A stretch of DNA of 6,521 nucleotides from Candidatus Zhuqueibacterota bacterium (GCA_003854995.1 RQOI01000189.1:1-6521); one strand, 5' to 3'; positions 1 through 6,109 are shown, counted from the stretch's first letter. Numbers and translations are program-made. The notes: generated by a model from the letters alone, not told the origin.

Positions 1-1186
1 GATTGCCTGTCTTACTCGCATAATCCGCGGCCTTTTGCAAATATTTCTCACTCATGTCATACATGGATGAATTGAGATAGATTTTACCATAGAGGTGCCA
101 AATGTGCGCTAAGATTTCAAAATTATCATCATGATCTATTAAACTTAAACTTTCTGCTATTGTCTGAATCGCTCTTGTGTTGTTATCAATCAAATATAAT
201 TGTTCTGCTAAATTATAATATGATTGAGCTGCTTGATTTAAATCGTGTAACACCTTATACCCAACAGCTGCCTGTTCATAGAATGATAGTGCAATTTTAT
301 TATTAAAGTCTGAATTAGCCAGATCCGCTTTGAATTTTAGCAAGTTATTCAGCAATCTGAAATCGTCAAAGCTTTCCAAGTTATTTTCTAGTACTTCGAG
401 TTCTTGAAGAATAGCATGTGAACCGAATAACCAAGATCTACATTTTAGACTTGAAAGAAGAAATAAGTTTTGATAATATTGATCGCCATATTTTTGTGCA
501 ATTTTATTTGCCTCTTCTGAGATTTCGAGTGCTCTAGAAATGTCTCCTGATTTATAAACAGAAATGTAATATTGCCGCCAAACACTCAAATCCTTGAATG
601 GGTAACAAGATTTAAAAATATTTGATGCTAATTCATATTCGCTTGAAAGTAGATGCGCGTATGATTTTACAATTACTGTATTTACATTTTGCATTCCTTG
701 GATAGATTGATTAATTAATTTTAATGAAAGTAGATCAGTCCTCCATAAAAAGGATAAATAATCAAATATTAATTCATAGCACGGCTGTGCAAAAAGCAAT
801 GCTTGCTCGTAGGAGTATTTTGCCTTCTTATAATCTCTTAAAAAATTGTAATGGCGTGCCAGCATCCATTGTGCATTACCATATTGAGGATTTTCAGTAT
901 CAACTTTTTTGAAGTGTTTCATTAATTCGTTGATTCTATTTGAAACTAATGATCTTTCTTCAAGTTTTAGGTAGGCAGGGAAATAAGTTGGATGAGCAGC
1001 TATAAAATTTTTTAAAGAGTCACTTTGTTCATAGGTTGACAACTTCGACCATGACTCTATTTTTGCATAAAATATATTATTGGTATTAAAAATTTCAAAA
1101 ATATTACCATGGATAAAATCATTGCTTAATCCCACGCAATTTTGATAGAATAAAAATAATGAAATCAATAAAAATCTTTTAAGCAT
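1..1186 (-). CDS. Secreted TPR-repeat protein, C-terminus beyond window
   Basis: Reading the minus strand from an ATG at 1186-1184 gives 395 codons without a stop, up to the window edge, so the gene is partial at its 3' end. Residues 1-20 are a signal peptide (MLKRF start, then a Leu/Ile/Phe run). Cys17 follows FYQN, which is not a good lipobox, so a lipoprotein is possible but unconvincing. The rest is helical with TPR-like units at about 101-134, 200-233, 283-313, 317-350 and 358-391; the clearest has an LARHYNFLRDYKKAKYSYEQAL core. It probably acts outside the cytoplasmic membrane as a protein-binding scaffold. TPR arrays beside sigma/anti-sigma genes often precede a CHAT protease or other effector domain, but none is visible here. 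No Shine-Dalgarno sequence precedes the ATG. The gene is far more AT-rich than its neighbours. Confidence is high that it is a real gene and low on function. Confidence 0.85.
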   Translation of the reverse strand, partial: MLKRFLLISLFLFYQNCVGLSNDFIHGNIFEIFNTNNIFYAKIESWSKLSTYEQSDSLKNFIAAHPTYFPAYLKLEERSLVSNRINELMKHFKKVDTENPQYGNAQWMLARHYNFLRDYKKAKYSYEQALLFAQPCYELIFDYLSFLWRTDLLSLKLINQSIQGMQNVNTVIVKSYAHLLSSEYELASNIFKSCYPFKDLSVWRQYYISVYKSGDISRALEISEEANKIAQKYGDQYYQNLFLLSSLKCRSWLFGSHAILQELEVLENNLESFDDFRLLNNLLKFKADLANSDFNNKIALSFYEQAAVGYKVLHDLNQAAQSYYNLAEQLYLIDNNTRAIQTIAESLSLIDHDDNFEILAHIWHLYGKIYLNSSMYDMSEKYLQKAADYASKTGN

Positions 1187-1283
1187 AGGTAATTAGTGAA
1201 AAAGTGATAATAGGCTAATTTCCACATTCGCTATGGGTAGCAGTACTATTAGCTTGTGCCGTTGATAAATAATCCAGGCAACA
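1187..1283 (-). other. Intergenic gap at the base-composition boundary
   Basis: These 97 bases separate the small ORF from the AT-rich TPR gene and contain the shift from GC-rich to AT-rich DNA. No convincing hairpin terminator was found. A TATTAT hexamer (minus strand, 1212-1207) could be a -10 box for the TPR gene, giving a leader of about 14 nt, but no matching -35 box was seen. The TPR gene may therefore be read from the upstream operon, from its own weak promoter, or both. Confidence 0.3.
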
Positions 1284-1478
1284 TCAGTCTTGTGGAGGTT
1301 TTGAGCTTGGCCGATTCGGTTTCCCATCATCTGAAGGCGGCTCTGTTTCAGCGAGTTCACCCGCCATCCCACCCTCGCACACCCTCTCAATTTGCTCCTC
1401 ATTTCCTCTTATCCCGGTATTGATCGGCGTCAGGTGGATGCCGACGAGCACGGTGAGACATACGATCAAGTGTAACAT
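1284..1478 (-). CDS. Small protein with hydrophobic N-terminus and Pro-rich acidic tail
   Basis: This 64-residue protein of no recognised family starts 17 nt after the stop of the membrane TPR gene. A strong Shine-Dalgarno sequence (AGGAAGAGAGGGA) lies just before its ATG, which is the main reason to accept it. Residues 1-18 are hydrophobic (MLHLIVCLTVLVGIHL) and could be a signal peptide or a single membrane anchor. Residues 25-47 are acidic, with one Cys (CEGG), and the tail is Pro/Ser/Lys-rich (SDDGKPNRPSSKPPQD) and probably disordered. It is likely cotranslated with the upstream genes and exported or membrane-tethered. A role as accessory subunit, signal peptide or protease substrate in the sigma/TPR cluster is speculation from context. 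An overlapping ORF in another minus frame at 1193-1402 lacks a comparable ribosome site. Confidence 0.6.
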   Translation of the reverse strand: MLHLIVCLTVLVGIHLTPINTGIRGNEEQIERVCEGGMAGELAETEPPSDDGKPNRPSSKPPQD

Positions 1479-1495
1479 GCTATCCCTCTCTTCCT
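1479..1495 (-). promoter_or_regulatory. Shine-Dalgarno site of the 64-residue ORF
   Basis: Read on the minus strand, the gap after the upstream TAA is AGGAAGAGAGGGATAGC followed directly by ATG. The purine-rich AGAGGGA ends about 4 nt from the start codon. This is one of the better ribosome sites in the window and argues that the short ORF is translated. Confidence 0.6.
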
Positions 1496-2494
1496 TTAGT
1501 TTTCTACAATCATCCTTCTTGCATCCTCAAAGTAGATGCTCTGTTGCGGGATATCGCGAACGGCCTGCGCTGCGCTGCCGGTATCACCGCGCAGGCTGTA
1601 GGCCAATGCGAGAAAGAAATGAATCGAATCGGCTGTCCCCGCCACATCTGCGCTCCTGCTGAGGGAGAGACAGCGAATGGCTTCGTCCACATGCCGCTGT
1701 CGCCAACGGCCGGCGAGATGCAGGTGCGACAGGCCGTAGTAAAAATAGAAATCGCGGCGCACCGCCGCAGGCCAGGGCGCCGCTGCAGCGCTCTTTTCGA
1801 TCTCTGCAAATTGCGCCAGCGCCTCTCTGTATCGTCCGTCCATGTAACTCGCCATGGCCAGCTTGATGTCGTCAGCGACAGCCGCTGTCCGGCCATCGCC
1901 CGACGAGCGCAGCGCGCTCTCCGCTCCCCCTGTCGGCGGCGCGAGCACTGGCTGACCGGCGGCAAAATATTTGTCATAGAGCGGATCGGCTGGACGCAGC
2001 ACGAGCAGACAGATGACGGCGCAGGCGAGCGCGCCGGCAACGATGACAGCCGGCTTGCGCAGACGATCCGCCAGGAGGGGCATGACCGGCCTGGCGGGCG
2101 CACCGGCAAGCCGGGTGATGAGCGCGTCATAGATCTCGGCATCGGAACGAATCCGCACGCCAGGCTCGTCGACCACAGCTGCCGGCGTCGCAGCAGTCGC
2201 AAGGAGGGGCCGCAGCAGCGCATAAAAAGACGGATCGCTGAGATGCGCCAAAAAAAGGGCGGCGTCCCTGCGCCGGATGCGCAAGGAGAGCAGGCGAATG
2301 AAAAGCAGCTCAGCCCGCTGCTGAGAGAGCGGCGCGACGCGTCCCCTTTTGGGCTTGGCCAGCCGCGAACAGCCATCGATCAGGTCAAAGAGCAAGCGCC
2401 ACTTTGGCCCGCGCTTCAGCCTCGCCACCTCGGCCTCTTCTCGAGCCGTCAGTCGCCCGCGGAGCACGGACTGTATGAGGTCAAAATCTGTCAT
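1496..2494 (-). CDS. Single-pass membrane protein with extracytoplasmic TPR domain, anti-sigma partner
   Basis: This 332-residue protein has three parts. Residues 1-146 are a Arg-rich, helical and probably cytoplasmic region. Residues 148-167 form one transmembrane helix (PAVIVAGALACAVICLLVLR), with basic residues on its N-terminal side predicting an extracytoplasmic C-terminus. Residues 208-314 hold TPR-like units; the clearest is 208-236 (core LAMASYMDGRYREALAQF), with others at about 248-278 and 289-314. The layout matches the membrane half of a transmembrane anti-sigma factor with a sensory TPR domain, but it has no zinc motif of its own. The start is supported by GAGGA six bases before the ATG. 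That site overlaps the end of the zinc-type gene, in the same frame with only a TGA and one codon between, so translation is probably coupled. Expected role: passing an envelope signal to the zinc-type protein and sigma factor. Confidence 0.8.
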   Translation of the reverse strand: MTDFDLIQSVLRGRLTAREEAEVARLKRGPKWRLLFDLIDGCSRLAKPKRGRVAPLSQQRAELLFIRLLSLRIRRRDAALFLAHLSDPSFYALLRPLLATAATPAAVVDEPGVRIRSDAEIYDALITRLAGAPARPVMPLLADRLRKPAVIVAGALACAVICLLVLRPADPLYDKYFAAGQPVLAPPTGGAESALRSSGDGRTAAVADDIKLAMASYMDGRYREALAQFAEIEKSAAAAPWPAAVRRDFYFYYGLSHLHLAGRWRQRHVDEAIRCLSLSRSADVAGTADSIHFFLALAYSLRGDTGSAAQAVRDIPQQSIYFEDARRMIVEN

Positions 2495-2497
2495 CGT

Positions 2498-2881
2498 TCA
2501 TCCTCGGCGCAATCGCTCTATCTCCTCACAGGCCAAAGCATAGTCTTTGAAGAATTGGCTATAGATCTGAAAACATTCATGGCAATCATTCAAATGTCTG
2601 ATGAACCGGGCATCGTTTGCCCTCCCGGGCGAAGCGATGAGCAGATGCCTGATGAAGAACGCGTCATTGCCGTCCAGAAAACAGATCTCGCCACAGCGAT
2701 CGGCCGGCGCCTCGATGGGGCTGTCAGCGTCGTCCTGGTTGAGATAGTGATAGAGATCAGACATCTGTTCGAATCGCTCCGCCTCCGCCGCCGACAGTTT
2801 GTCGACCAAGGCGCAGTTCGAACGCACGGCATAGGATAAATAGGCGATAGATCGGCCCGGCGTTATGATTTTTTTCGGCAC
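2498..2881 (-). CDS. Small zinc-type (ZAS/zf-HC2-like) anti-sigma protein
   Basis: This 127-residue soluble protein contains H96-x3-C100-x2-C103 (HLNDCHEC), the signature of zinc-associated anti-sigma (ZAS) domains, which bind ECF sigma factors and hold them inactive. It is followed by an amphipathic helix (FQIYSQFFKDYALACEEIERL), as in that family. Residues 1-90 are unrecognised; C63 and C67 (RCGEIC) form an extra CxxxC pair that might also bind metal. Unlike typical members, the motif is near the C-terminus and no membrane helix follows, because the reading frame stops at TGA and the membrane part is the next gene. The start is GTG at 2881-2879 with GAGGA four bases upstream. It lies 37 nt after the sigma gene, the usual order for a sigma factor and its inhibitor. 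The family call rests on the motif and context. Confidence 0.75.
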   Translation of the reverse strand: MPKKIITPGRSIAYLSYAVRSNCALVDKLSAAEAERFEQMSDLYHYLNQDDADSPIEAPADRCGEICFLDGNDAFFIRHLLIASPGRANDARFIRHLNDCHECFQIYSQFFKDYALACEEIERLRRG

Positions 2882-2918
2882 ACTGTCCTCGAGAAATCTG
2901 ACTATAAAATAGAGACTG

Positions 2919-3563
2919 CTAACGCAGCAATTCTCTCACATAATATTCATCTTCTTTCGTCAGTTTCTCGCGGCTTCGACAGATGACATTGTCCACCACT
3001 CTGTGCCCGATGTTGCGAAAAAGCGGCATGCTCATCAGCATCTCGCGCGTATAGTCCTCCAGCGTGTACAGATTGAACAGCAAGATGTTTCTCTCGGTGT
3101 GCCGGCCATTTTTGCCGGCGCGCAGCCGCAACACCTGCACAATATAGTCAAATATCTGCCATTTTGCCTCCGGGCAGATGGTATAGTTTTTCACCACATG
3201 GTCACTGAGGGATGTGTGCACGACCTTTTTTTGCAGTTTTCGTTGCGCCATCCGGTCGCTGATGGTGGCCAGGTAACCCCGGAACGCCGCCTCACTGTCC
3301 GTCGCTTTGAACTGGGTGAGGGCGCGCGCGTTGCGCCTGAAGAGCAGAAAAAACACATCACTGACAATGTCATTGATGATCTCGGACATTTCGGCGGGCG
3401 GATCCTGAAACCAGAGACTGCATCTCTTGCAGACGATTTTATAGATATAGTTCTTGTACTTGTGGATGAAATAAAAGCTCGCCCTTTCAAATGCCGGTGA
3501 AGAACGGTCCGCACAACTCTGCAAAACGTCAGCCAGCTGAAACTCTTGCCATTCTGTACTCAT
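2919..3563 (-). CDS. ECF-like sigma-70 family RNA polymerase sigma factor
   Basis: This 214-residue protein has the two-domain build and length of ECF sigma factors. Region 2 is at about 24-115, with a helical core around Y31-Y41, the acidic stretch 61-75 (EIINDIVSDVFFLLF) resembling the region 2.1/2.2 core-binding helices, and 94-113 (FRGYLATISDRMAQRKLQKK), the promoter-melting/-10-reading helix. A linker follows to about 150. Region 4 is at about 157-201 and ends in a helix-turn-helix-like segment with the typical close VVDNVICRSREKL. It is divergent, so the subgroup cannot be named. The ATG at 3563 has AAGGGGAT about nine bases upstream. It heads the minus-strand cluster directly before the zinc-type inhibitor, so it is probably restrained by that protein and may drive its own operon. 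Targets are not evident. Confidence 0.85.
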   Translation of the reverse strand: MSTEWQEFQLADVLQSCADRSSPAFERASFYFIHKYKNYIYKIVCKRCSLWFQDPPAEMSEIINDIVSDVFFLLFRRNARALTQFKATDSEAAFRGYLATISDRMAQRKLQKKVVHTSLSDHVVKNYTICPEAKWQIFDYIVQVLRLRAGKNGRHTERNILLFNLYTLEDYTREMLMSMPLFRNIGHRVVDNVICRSREKLTKEDEYYVRELLR

Positions 3564-3664
3564 CGCTGCTATCCCCTTGATGGTGCGAACACGTTTGTAC
3601 CCAAGATATGACGAGTAGACGGGTATGTTCCGGCCTTATCATAAAAACTACACATTTTATTGAA

Positions 3665-3694
3665 ATAATAAAGAAAAAAAATGATTTCTTGCAA
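3665..3694 (-). promoter_or_regulatory. Candidate housekeeping promoter for the sigma operon
   Basis: Read on the minus strand, TTGCAA (3694-3689) is followed after 18 bases by TATTAT (3670-3665), which matches the -10 consensus at five of six positions. The spacer is A/T-rich. Transcription would start near 3658 and leave a leader of about 95 nt before the sigma ATG. A second possible pair is TTTCAA then TATGAT, 16 bases apart, further downstream. Both are sequence matches only. Confidence 0.4.
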
Positions 3695-3792
3695 TTTTTT
3701 TTGCTTGCAGCCAGGTCTTGAGGGGCGGGGGCCTGCTTGTTCAGTCGCTTGCTGGTGCACCCCTCTTTCCGGTCGCGCCTGAAAAAAATGGC

Positions 3793-3820
3793 TTTCATTT
3801 ACCTTCTTTATTTTTATATT
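3793..3820 (+). promoter_or_regulatory. Candidate promoter for the GIY-YIG nuclease gene
   Basis: TATATT (3815-3820) is a good -10 box, with a weak -35 (TTTCAT, 3793-3798) 16 bases upstream. Transcription would start near 3827. That places the ATG at 3832 almost at the transcript end and favours translation from the ATG at 3862, where a purine-rich site (GAGAGAGGG) lies immediately upstream. Confidence 0.3.
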
Positions 3821-3861
3821 CTCTCTGTCAGATGGCTCTGAACGGTCTTGTGAGAGAGGGT

Positions 3862-5223
3862 ATGTCGGACGATATCACTGCTAAAATCGCGGCCTTTTTG
3901 CAGGAGAGAGGCGAGCCGGTTGCGGCCGCCGAGCTGGCGGAGCGGTTTCTCAGAATGGCGGGCGGCAATCCTCGCACAACCGACCTGATCGCGGCGCTGT
4001 TGTCGCGCCAACCGTTCGTGCAGGTCAGGGACGGCTTTTGGACCGTGGTGCAGTCGCGCTTGTCCGCTCCCTCTTTCATACTGGCAAAATTATTTCCCGA
4101 ACGCTCCTCCGGACATCAGATGGATCGCATCCATATGACCACCCTGAGCGATGGCGCCTGTGCCCGCGATGTCGTGTTTCATTTTGACGCTGATCCGGCG
4201 CACCTCAGCCGCACGCTCAACGCCATAATCGACTATATCGGAACGCTGCCGATCCTCTTTGATGGTTTTGGCAACCAGCGCTCGCAATTCGCCTGGCTGC
4301 TGTCGCAAGGCGGCGGCGCAGATTCTCATGGCCCCCTATTTTCGCTCGCCAGGATCGCCAGAAAGCTCTTTCCGAGCCGGTCGCTCGCGTCGTCGGATGA
4401 ACTGTCGGCGCTGTTGCTCGGGACCTATCAGACCGGTTCGCCCGCTGCCGAGTTCGAGAACTATAAGAGTCAGACGCTCGCCGTATTCGATCTGCTCCGC
4501 GACCTGCAGCTGATGACGCCCGCGTCGTTGCGCCAGTTCGTCGCCTCGGCGCACTATGCGCCCGATTTCAGCCGCTTCGCCTTCACCATCGAGGATGTCA
4601 TGGCCATCACCGACTCGCCGGGCGTCTATATCATGCGCGACGAAAAGGGCGATGTCATCTATGTCGGGAAAGCGAAGAATCTGCGGCGCCGGCTGCGGAG
4701 CTATTTTCACGCCATTGACGTCGCGGACGACAAGCTGCAGACGATCTGGCAGCAGCTGCACACCCTTTCCGTCAAGCGGACCGGATCGGAACTGGAGGCG
4801 CTGCTGCTGGAATATGAGCTGATTCAGGCCCATGCGCCGTTGATCAATCGCCAGTTCGATGTCCATCCTCGCCGTCCGCACATCGGCGGTCATGACCGCA
4901 TTCTTTTGTTGCGCGCCGTCGATGAGAATGGCGTTCAGGTGCTGTTGTTGAATCCCGCCGGGCGACTGAAGATGCGGCAAATCGACCGCAGCGCCGCTGA
5001 TGTGGAGGATCTCAGAGCCGATATTGCGGACGTCTTTCAACATCCGGCGCCGGATCCGCAGCAGGCGGCAAAAGTGGCGATCGTCATGAGCTGGCTGGCG
5101 CAGAATGACGAGCAGGTGAGCAGCATCGATTTGCGAACCGTGAGTTCGGTCGCTGAAATAATGCGACTGGTGCGCGCGCACGTCATTCACTTTGATCCGC
5201 ACGCCCGGCTCGTCGTCTATTGA
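3862..5223 (+). CDS. GIY-YIG nuclease with winged-helix and degenerate DnaQ-like domains
   Basis: This 453-residue protein is related to DnaQ-UvrC/Cho-type repair nucleases. Residues 5-65 look like a winged helix close to the HARE-HTH type, ending PFVQVRDGFWTVV. Residues about 88-216 follow the DnaQ exonuclease pattern (LNAIIDYIGTLPILFDGFGN; SLARIARKLFP; AEFENYKSQTLAVFDLL), but the catalytic DxE, HN-x2-FD and H-x4-D residues are missing, so this part is probably inactive. Residues 252-320 are a complete GIY-YIG domain: GVY at 254-256, IYVGKAKNL at 266-274, Arg277 in RRRLRSYF and the Glu of SELEALLLE (310-317). The metal-dependent strand-cutting site therefore looks intact. The rest is an uncharacterised C-terminal region. 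The start at 3862 was chosen for its purine-rich site and leader; 3832 or the TTG at 3718 are less likely. Likely a cytoplasmic DNA repair or DNA-processing enzyme; substrate unknown. Confidence 0.8.
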   Translation: MSDDITAKIAAFLQERGEPVAAAELAERFLRMAGGNPRTTDLIAALLSRQPFVQVRDGFWTVVQSRLSAPSFILAKLFPERSSGHQMDRIHMTTLSDGACARDVVFHFDADPAHLSRTLNAIIDYIGTLPILFDGFGNQRSQFAWLLSQGGGADSHGPLFSLARIARKLFPSRSLASSDELSALLLGTYQTGSPAAEFENYKSQTLAVFDLLRDLQLMTPASLRQFVASAHYAPDFSRFAFTIEDVMAITDSPGVYIMRDEKGDVIYVGKAKNLRRRLRSYFHAIDVADDKLQTIWQQLHTLSVKRTGSELEALLLEYELIQAHAPLINRQFDVHPRRPHIGGHDRILLLRAVDENGVQVLLLNPAGRLKMRQIDRSAADVEDLRADIADVFQHPAPDPQQAAKVAIVMSWLAQNDEQVSSIDLRTVSSVAEIMRLVRAHVIHFDPHARLVVY

Positions 5224-5349
5224 CCGGCGCGCCGGCCATCGCTTTGTCAAATTATTGCCGCATCTTTGGAAATAAGATGCGAAAGAGTTGCTGTTATAGA
5301 TGCATCGTGACAAAAACCGTCGAATTTTAATCATGCAATCGAGAGGATA
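5224..5349 (+). other. Intergenic gap with a perfect hairpin
   Basis: This 126-base gap starts with a GC palindrome (CCGGCGCGCCGG) right after the nuclease stop and includes the 8-bp dyad at 5259-5281. Neither is followed by a T-run, so no standard intrinsic terminator can be called. A TATAGA at 5295-5300 could be a -10 box for the next gene, but no matching -35 box is seen. Confidence 0.35.
5259..5281. repeat. Perfect 8-bp inverted repeat
   Basis: CGCATCTT and its exact complement AAGATGCG flank a 7-base loop (TGGAAAT). It lies about 35 bases after the nuclease stop and 70 bases before the next start. It could fold as an RNA hairpin closing the nuclease transcript, or be a dyad operator for the downstream gene. 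There is no U-tract to settle it. Confidence 0.6.
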
Positions 5350-6066
5350 GTGGCTGAAAAAATAAGCAACTATGTCAAGGCGCACAAGTCGTGGGCTGTC
5401 AAAAATGTGCTCTTTAACTACTTTGCGGCGATCACTCTCAACGCAGACATCCATCAGCGCTACAACGGCAAACTGGATGTCTCGTTCGAAAATTTTCGCG
5501 ATCTCAGCGACATTCTATTCAAAGCCAAAGAAGAGCTGCATCTCATCTACAAGCGCCTGCACGATCCGCGCCGAAATTATTTCGAACAGGCCGACAAATA
5601 TACGCCGAACGACGATGAGATGAATTTCATCACCAACGTCGGTCTGCTGTTTCACAAGGCCATGGTCGCGCGCGAGCTGCAATATATGCTGGAGTACTAT
5701 GGCGCGGAAGAGCACGAGGACTATCATGAACTCAAGGTGTCCCTCGATGACTATGTGCAGCGTATCGCAAAATTGTTTGAAAAGGGCGTCACACTCCTGC
5801 CGCGATTTTTGCGGAATTTCCAGGATGATGTGATCGTTTTGTCTTATTTTCTGGAGAATAGCCAAGAGACAGAAGCAGCGCTGGGAACCAAGCTCGAACG
5901 AATCTTTGCCAGTTTCAACGGCAACGGCGTCTCACCCTATGTCAAGGTCGGCCGCTATTTCATCGACAGCGGCTGGACAAAACGGGCGAAAAAGGTGCTC
6001 GCCGATGGCCTGCAGAAAGATCCGAACAACAGCGAGATCGGCGATTTGCTGCGACAGTGCGGCTGA
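5350..6066 (+). CDS. Uncharacterised helical protein with C-terminal TPR-like unit
   Basis: This 238-residue protein is not recognised. It is predicted all-helical and soluble, with no signal peptide or membrane segment. Residues 45-75 and 125-165 look like long amphipathic helices, and 196-230 form one TPR-like helical pair (PYVKVGRYFIDSGWTKRAKK, then DPNNSEIGDLL). The start is GTG at 5350. The AGAGGA before it ends only two bases from the start, closer than usual, but no other in-frame start nearby is better. It is co-directional with the STAS gene 76 nt downstream and could be cotranscribed with it, though that gene appears to have its own promoter. A protein-protein adaptor role is the most that can be inferred. 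The consistent reading frame with ordinary codon and residue use supports a real gene. Confidence 0.7.
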   Translation: MAEKISNYVKAHKSWAVKNVLFNYFAAITLNADIHQRYNGKLDVSFENFRDLSDILFKAKEELHLIYKRLHDPRRNYFEQADKYTPNDDEMNFITNVGLLFHKAMVARELQYMLEYYGAEEHEDYHELKVSLDDYVQRIAKLFEKGVTLLPRFLRNFQDDVIVLSYFLENSQETEAALGTKLERIFASFNGNGVSPYVKVGRYFIDSGWTKRAKKVLADGLQKDPNNSEIGDLLRQCG

Positions 6067-6080
6067 ACGTGGAAAAATTA

Positions 6081-6109
6081 TTGCATAAAATGCAAAAAAC
6101 TCATACCTT
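6081..6109 (+). promoter_or_regulatory. Candidate promoter of the STAS gene with overlapping dyads
   Basis: TTGCAT (6081-6086) and TACCTT (6104-6109) are 17 bases apart. The downstream part, TACCTTG, also resembles the TAnnTTTG element used by Bacteroidota sigma factors, one T short. The start point would be about 6116, 27 bases before the ATG. Two inverted repeats overlap it: TTGCAT-AAA-ATGCAA (6081-6095) across the -35, and AACTCA-TACCT-TGAGTT (6098-6114) across the -10. They may be operator sites, or the second may act as a weak terminator for the gene upstream. Confidence 0.35.

Larger units (their letters stand above)
3564..3861. promoter_or_regulatory. Divergent control region between the sigma operon and the nuclease gene
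   Basis: About 300 bases with no convincing gene separate two divergently transcribed units. The part from about 3640 to 3715 is very AT-rich and includes A8 and T8 tracts forming a 9-bp inverted repeat (3674-3682 with 3694-3702). Candidate promoters point both ways. The nuclease frame stays open upstream to a TTG at 3718, but residues from that stretch are low-complexity and unlike the family, so it is treated as non-coding leader. Confidence 0.55.

Noticed and set aside
724..912. 62-residue plus-strand ORF
   Set aside because: It is antisense within the continuous secreted TPR frame and has no ribosome site or family resemblance.
1544..2839. 431-residue plus-strand open frame opposite the anti-sigma and membrane TPR genes
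   Set aside because: Its product is Arg/Gly-rich without any recognisable domain, and it runs antisense across two genes that have a zinc motif, a membrane helix, TPRs and ribosome sites. It is a GC-driven shadow.
3003..3500. 165-residue plus-strand open frame
   Set aside because: It lies wholly opposite the sigma factor gene, which has the conserved regions 2 and 4.
3718..3861. N-terminal extension of the nuclease from TTG at 3718
   Set aside because: There is no ribosome site, the residues are unlike the rest, and the candidate promoter lies inside this stretch.
4336..5454. 372-residue minus-strand open frame
   Set aside because: It is antisense to the GIY-YIG nuclease, whose motifs are clear, and its product has no coherent domain.
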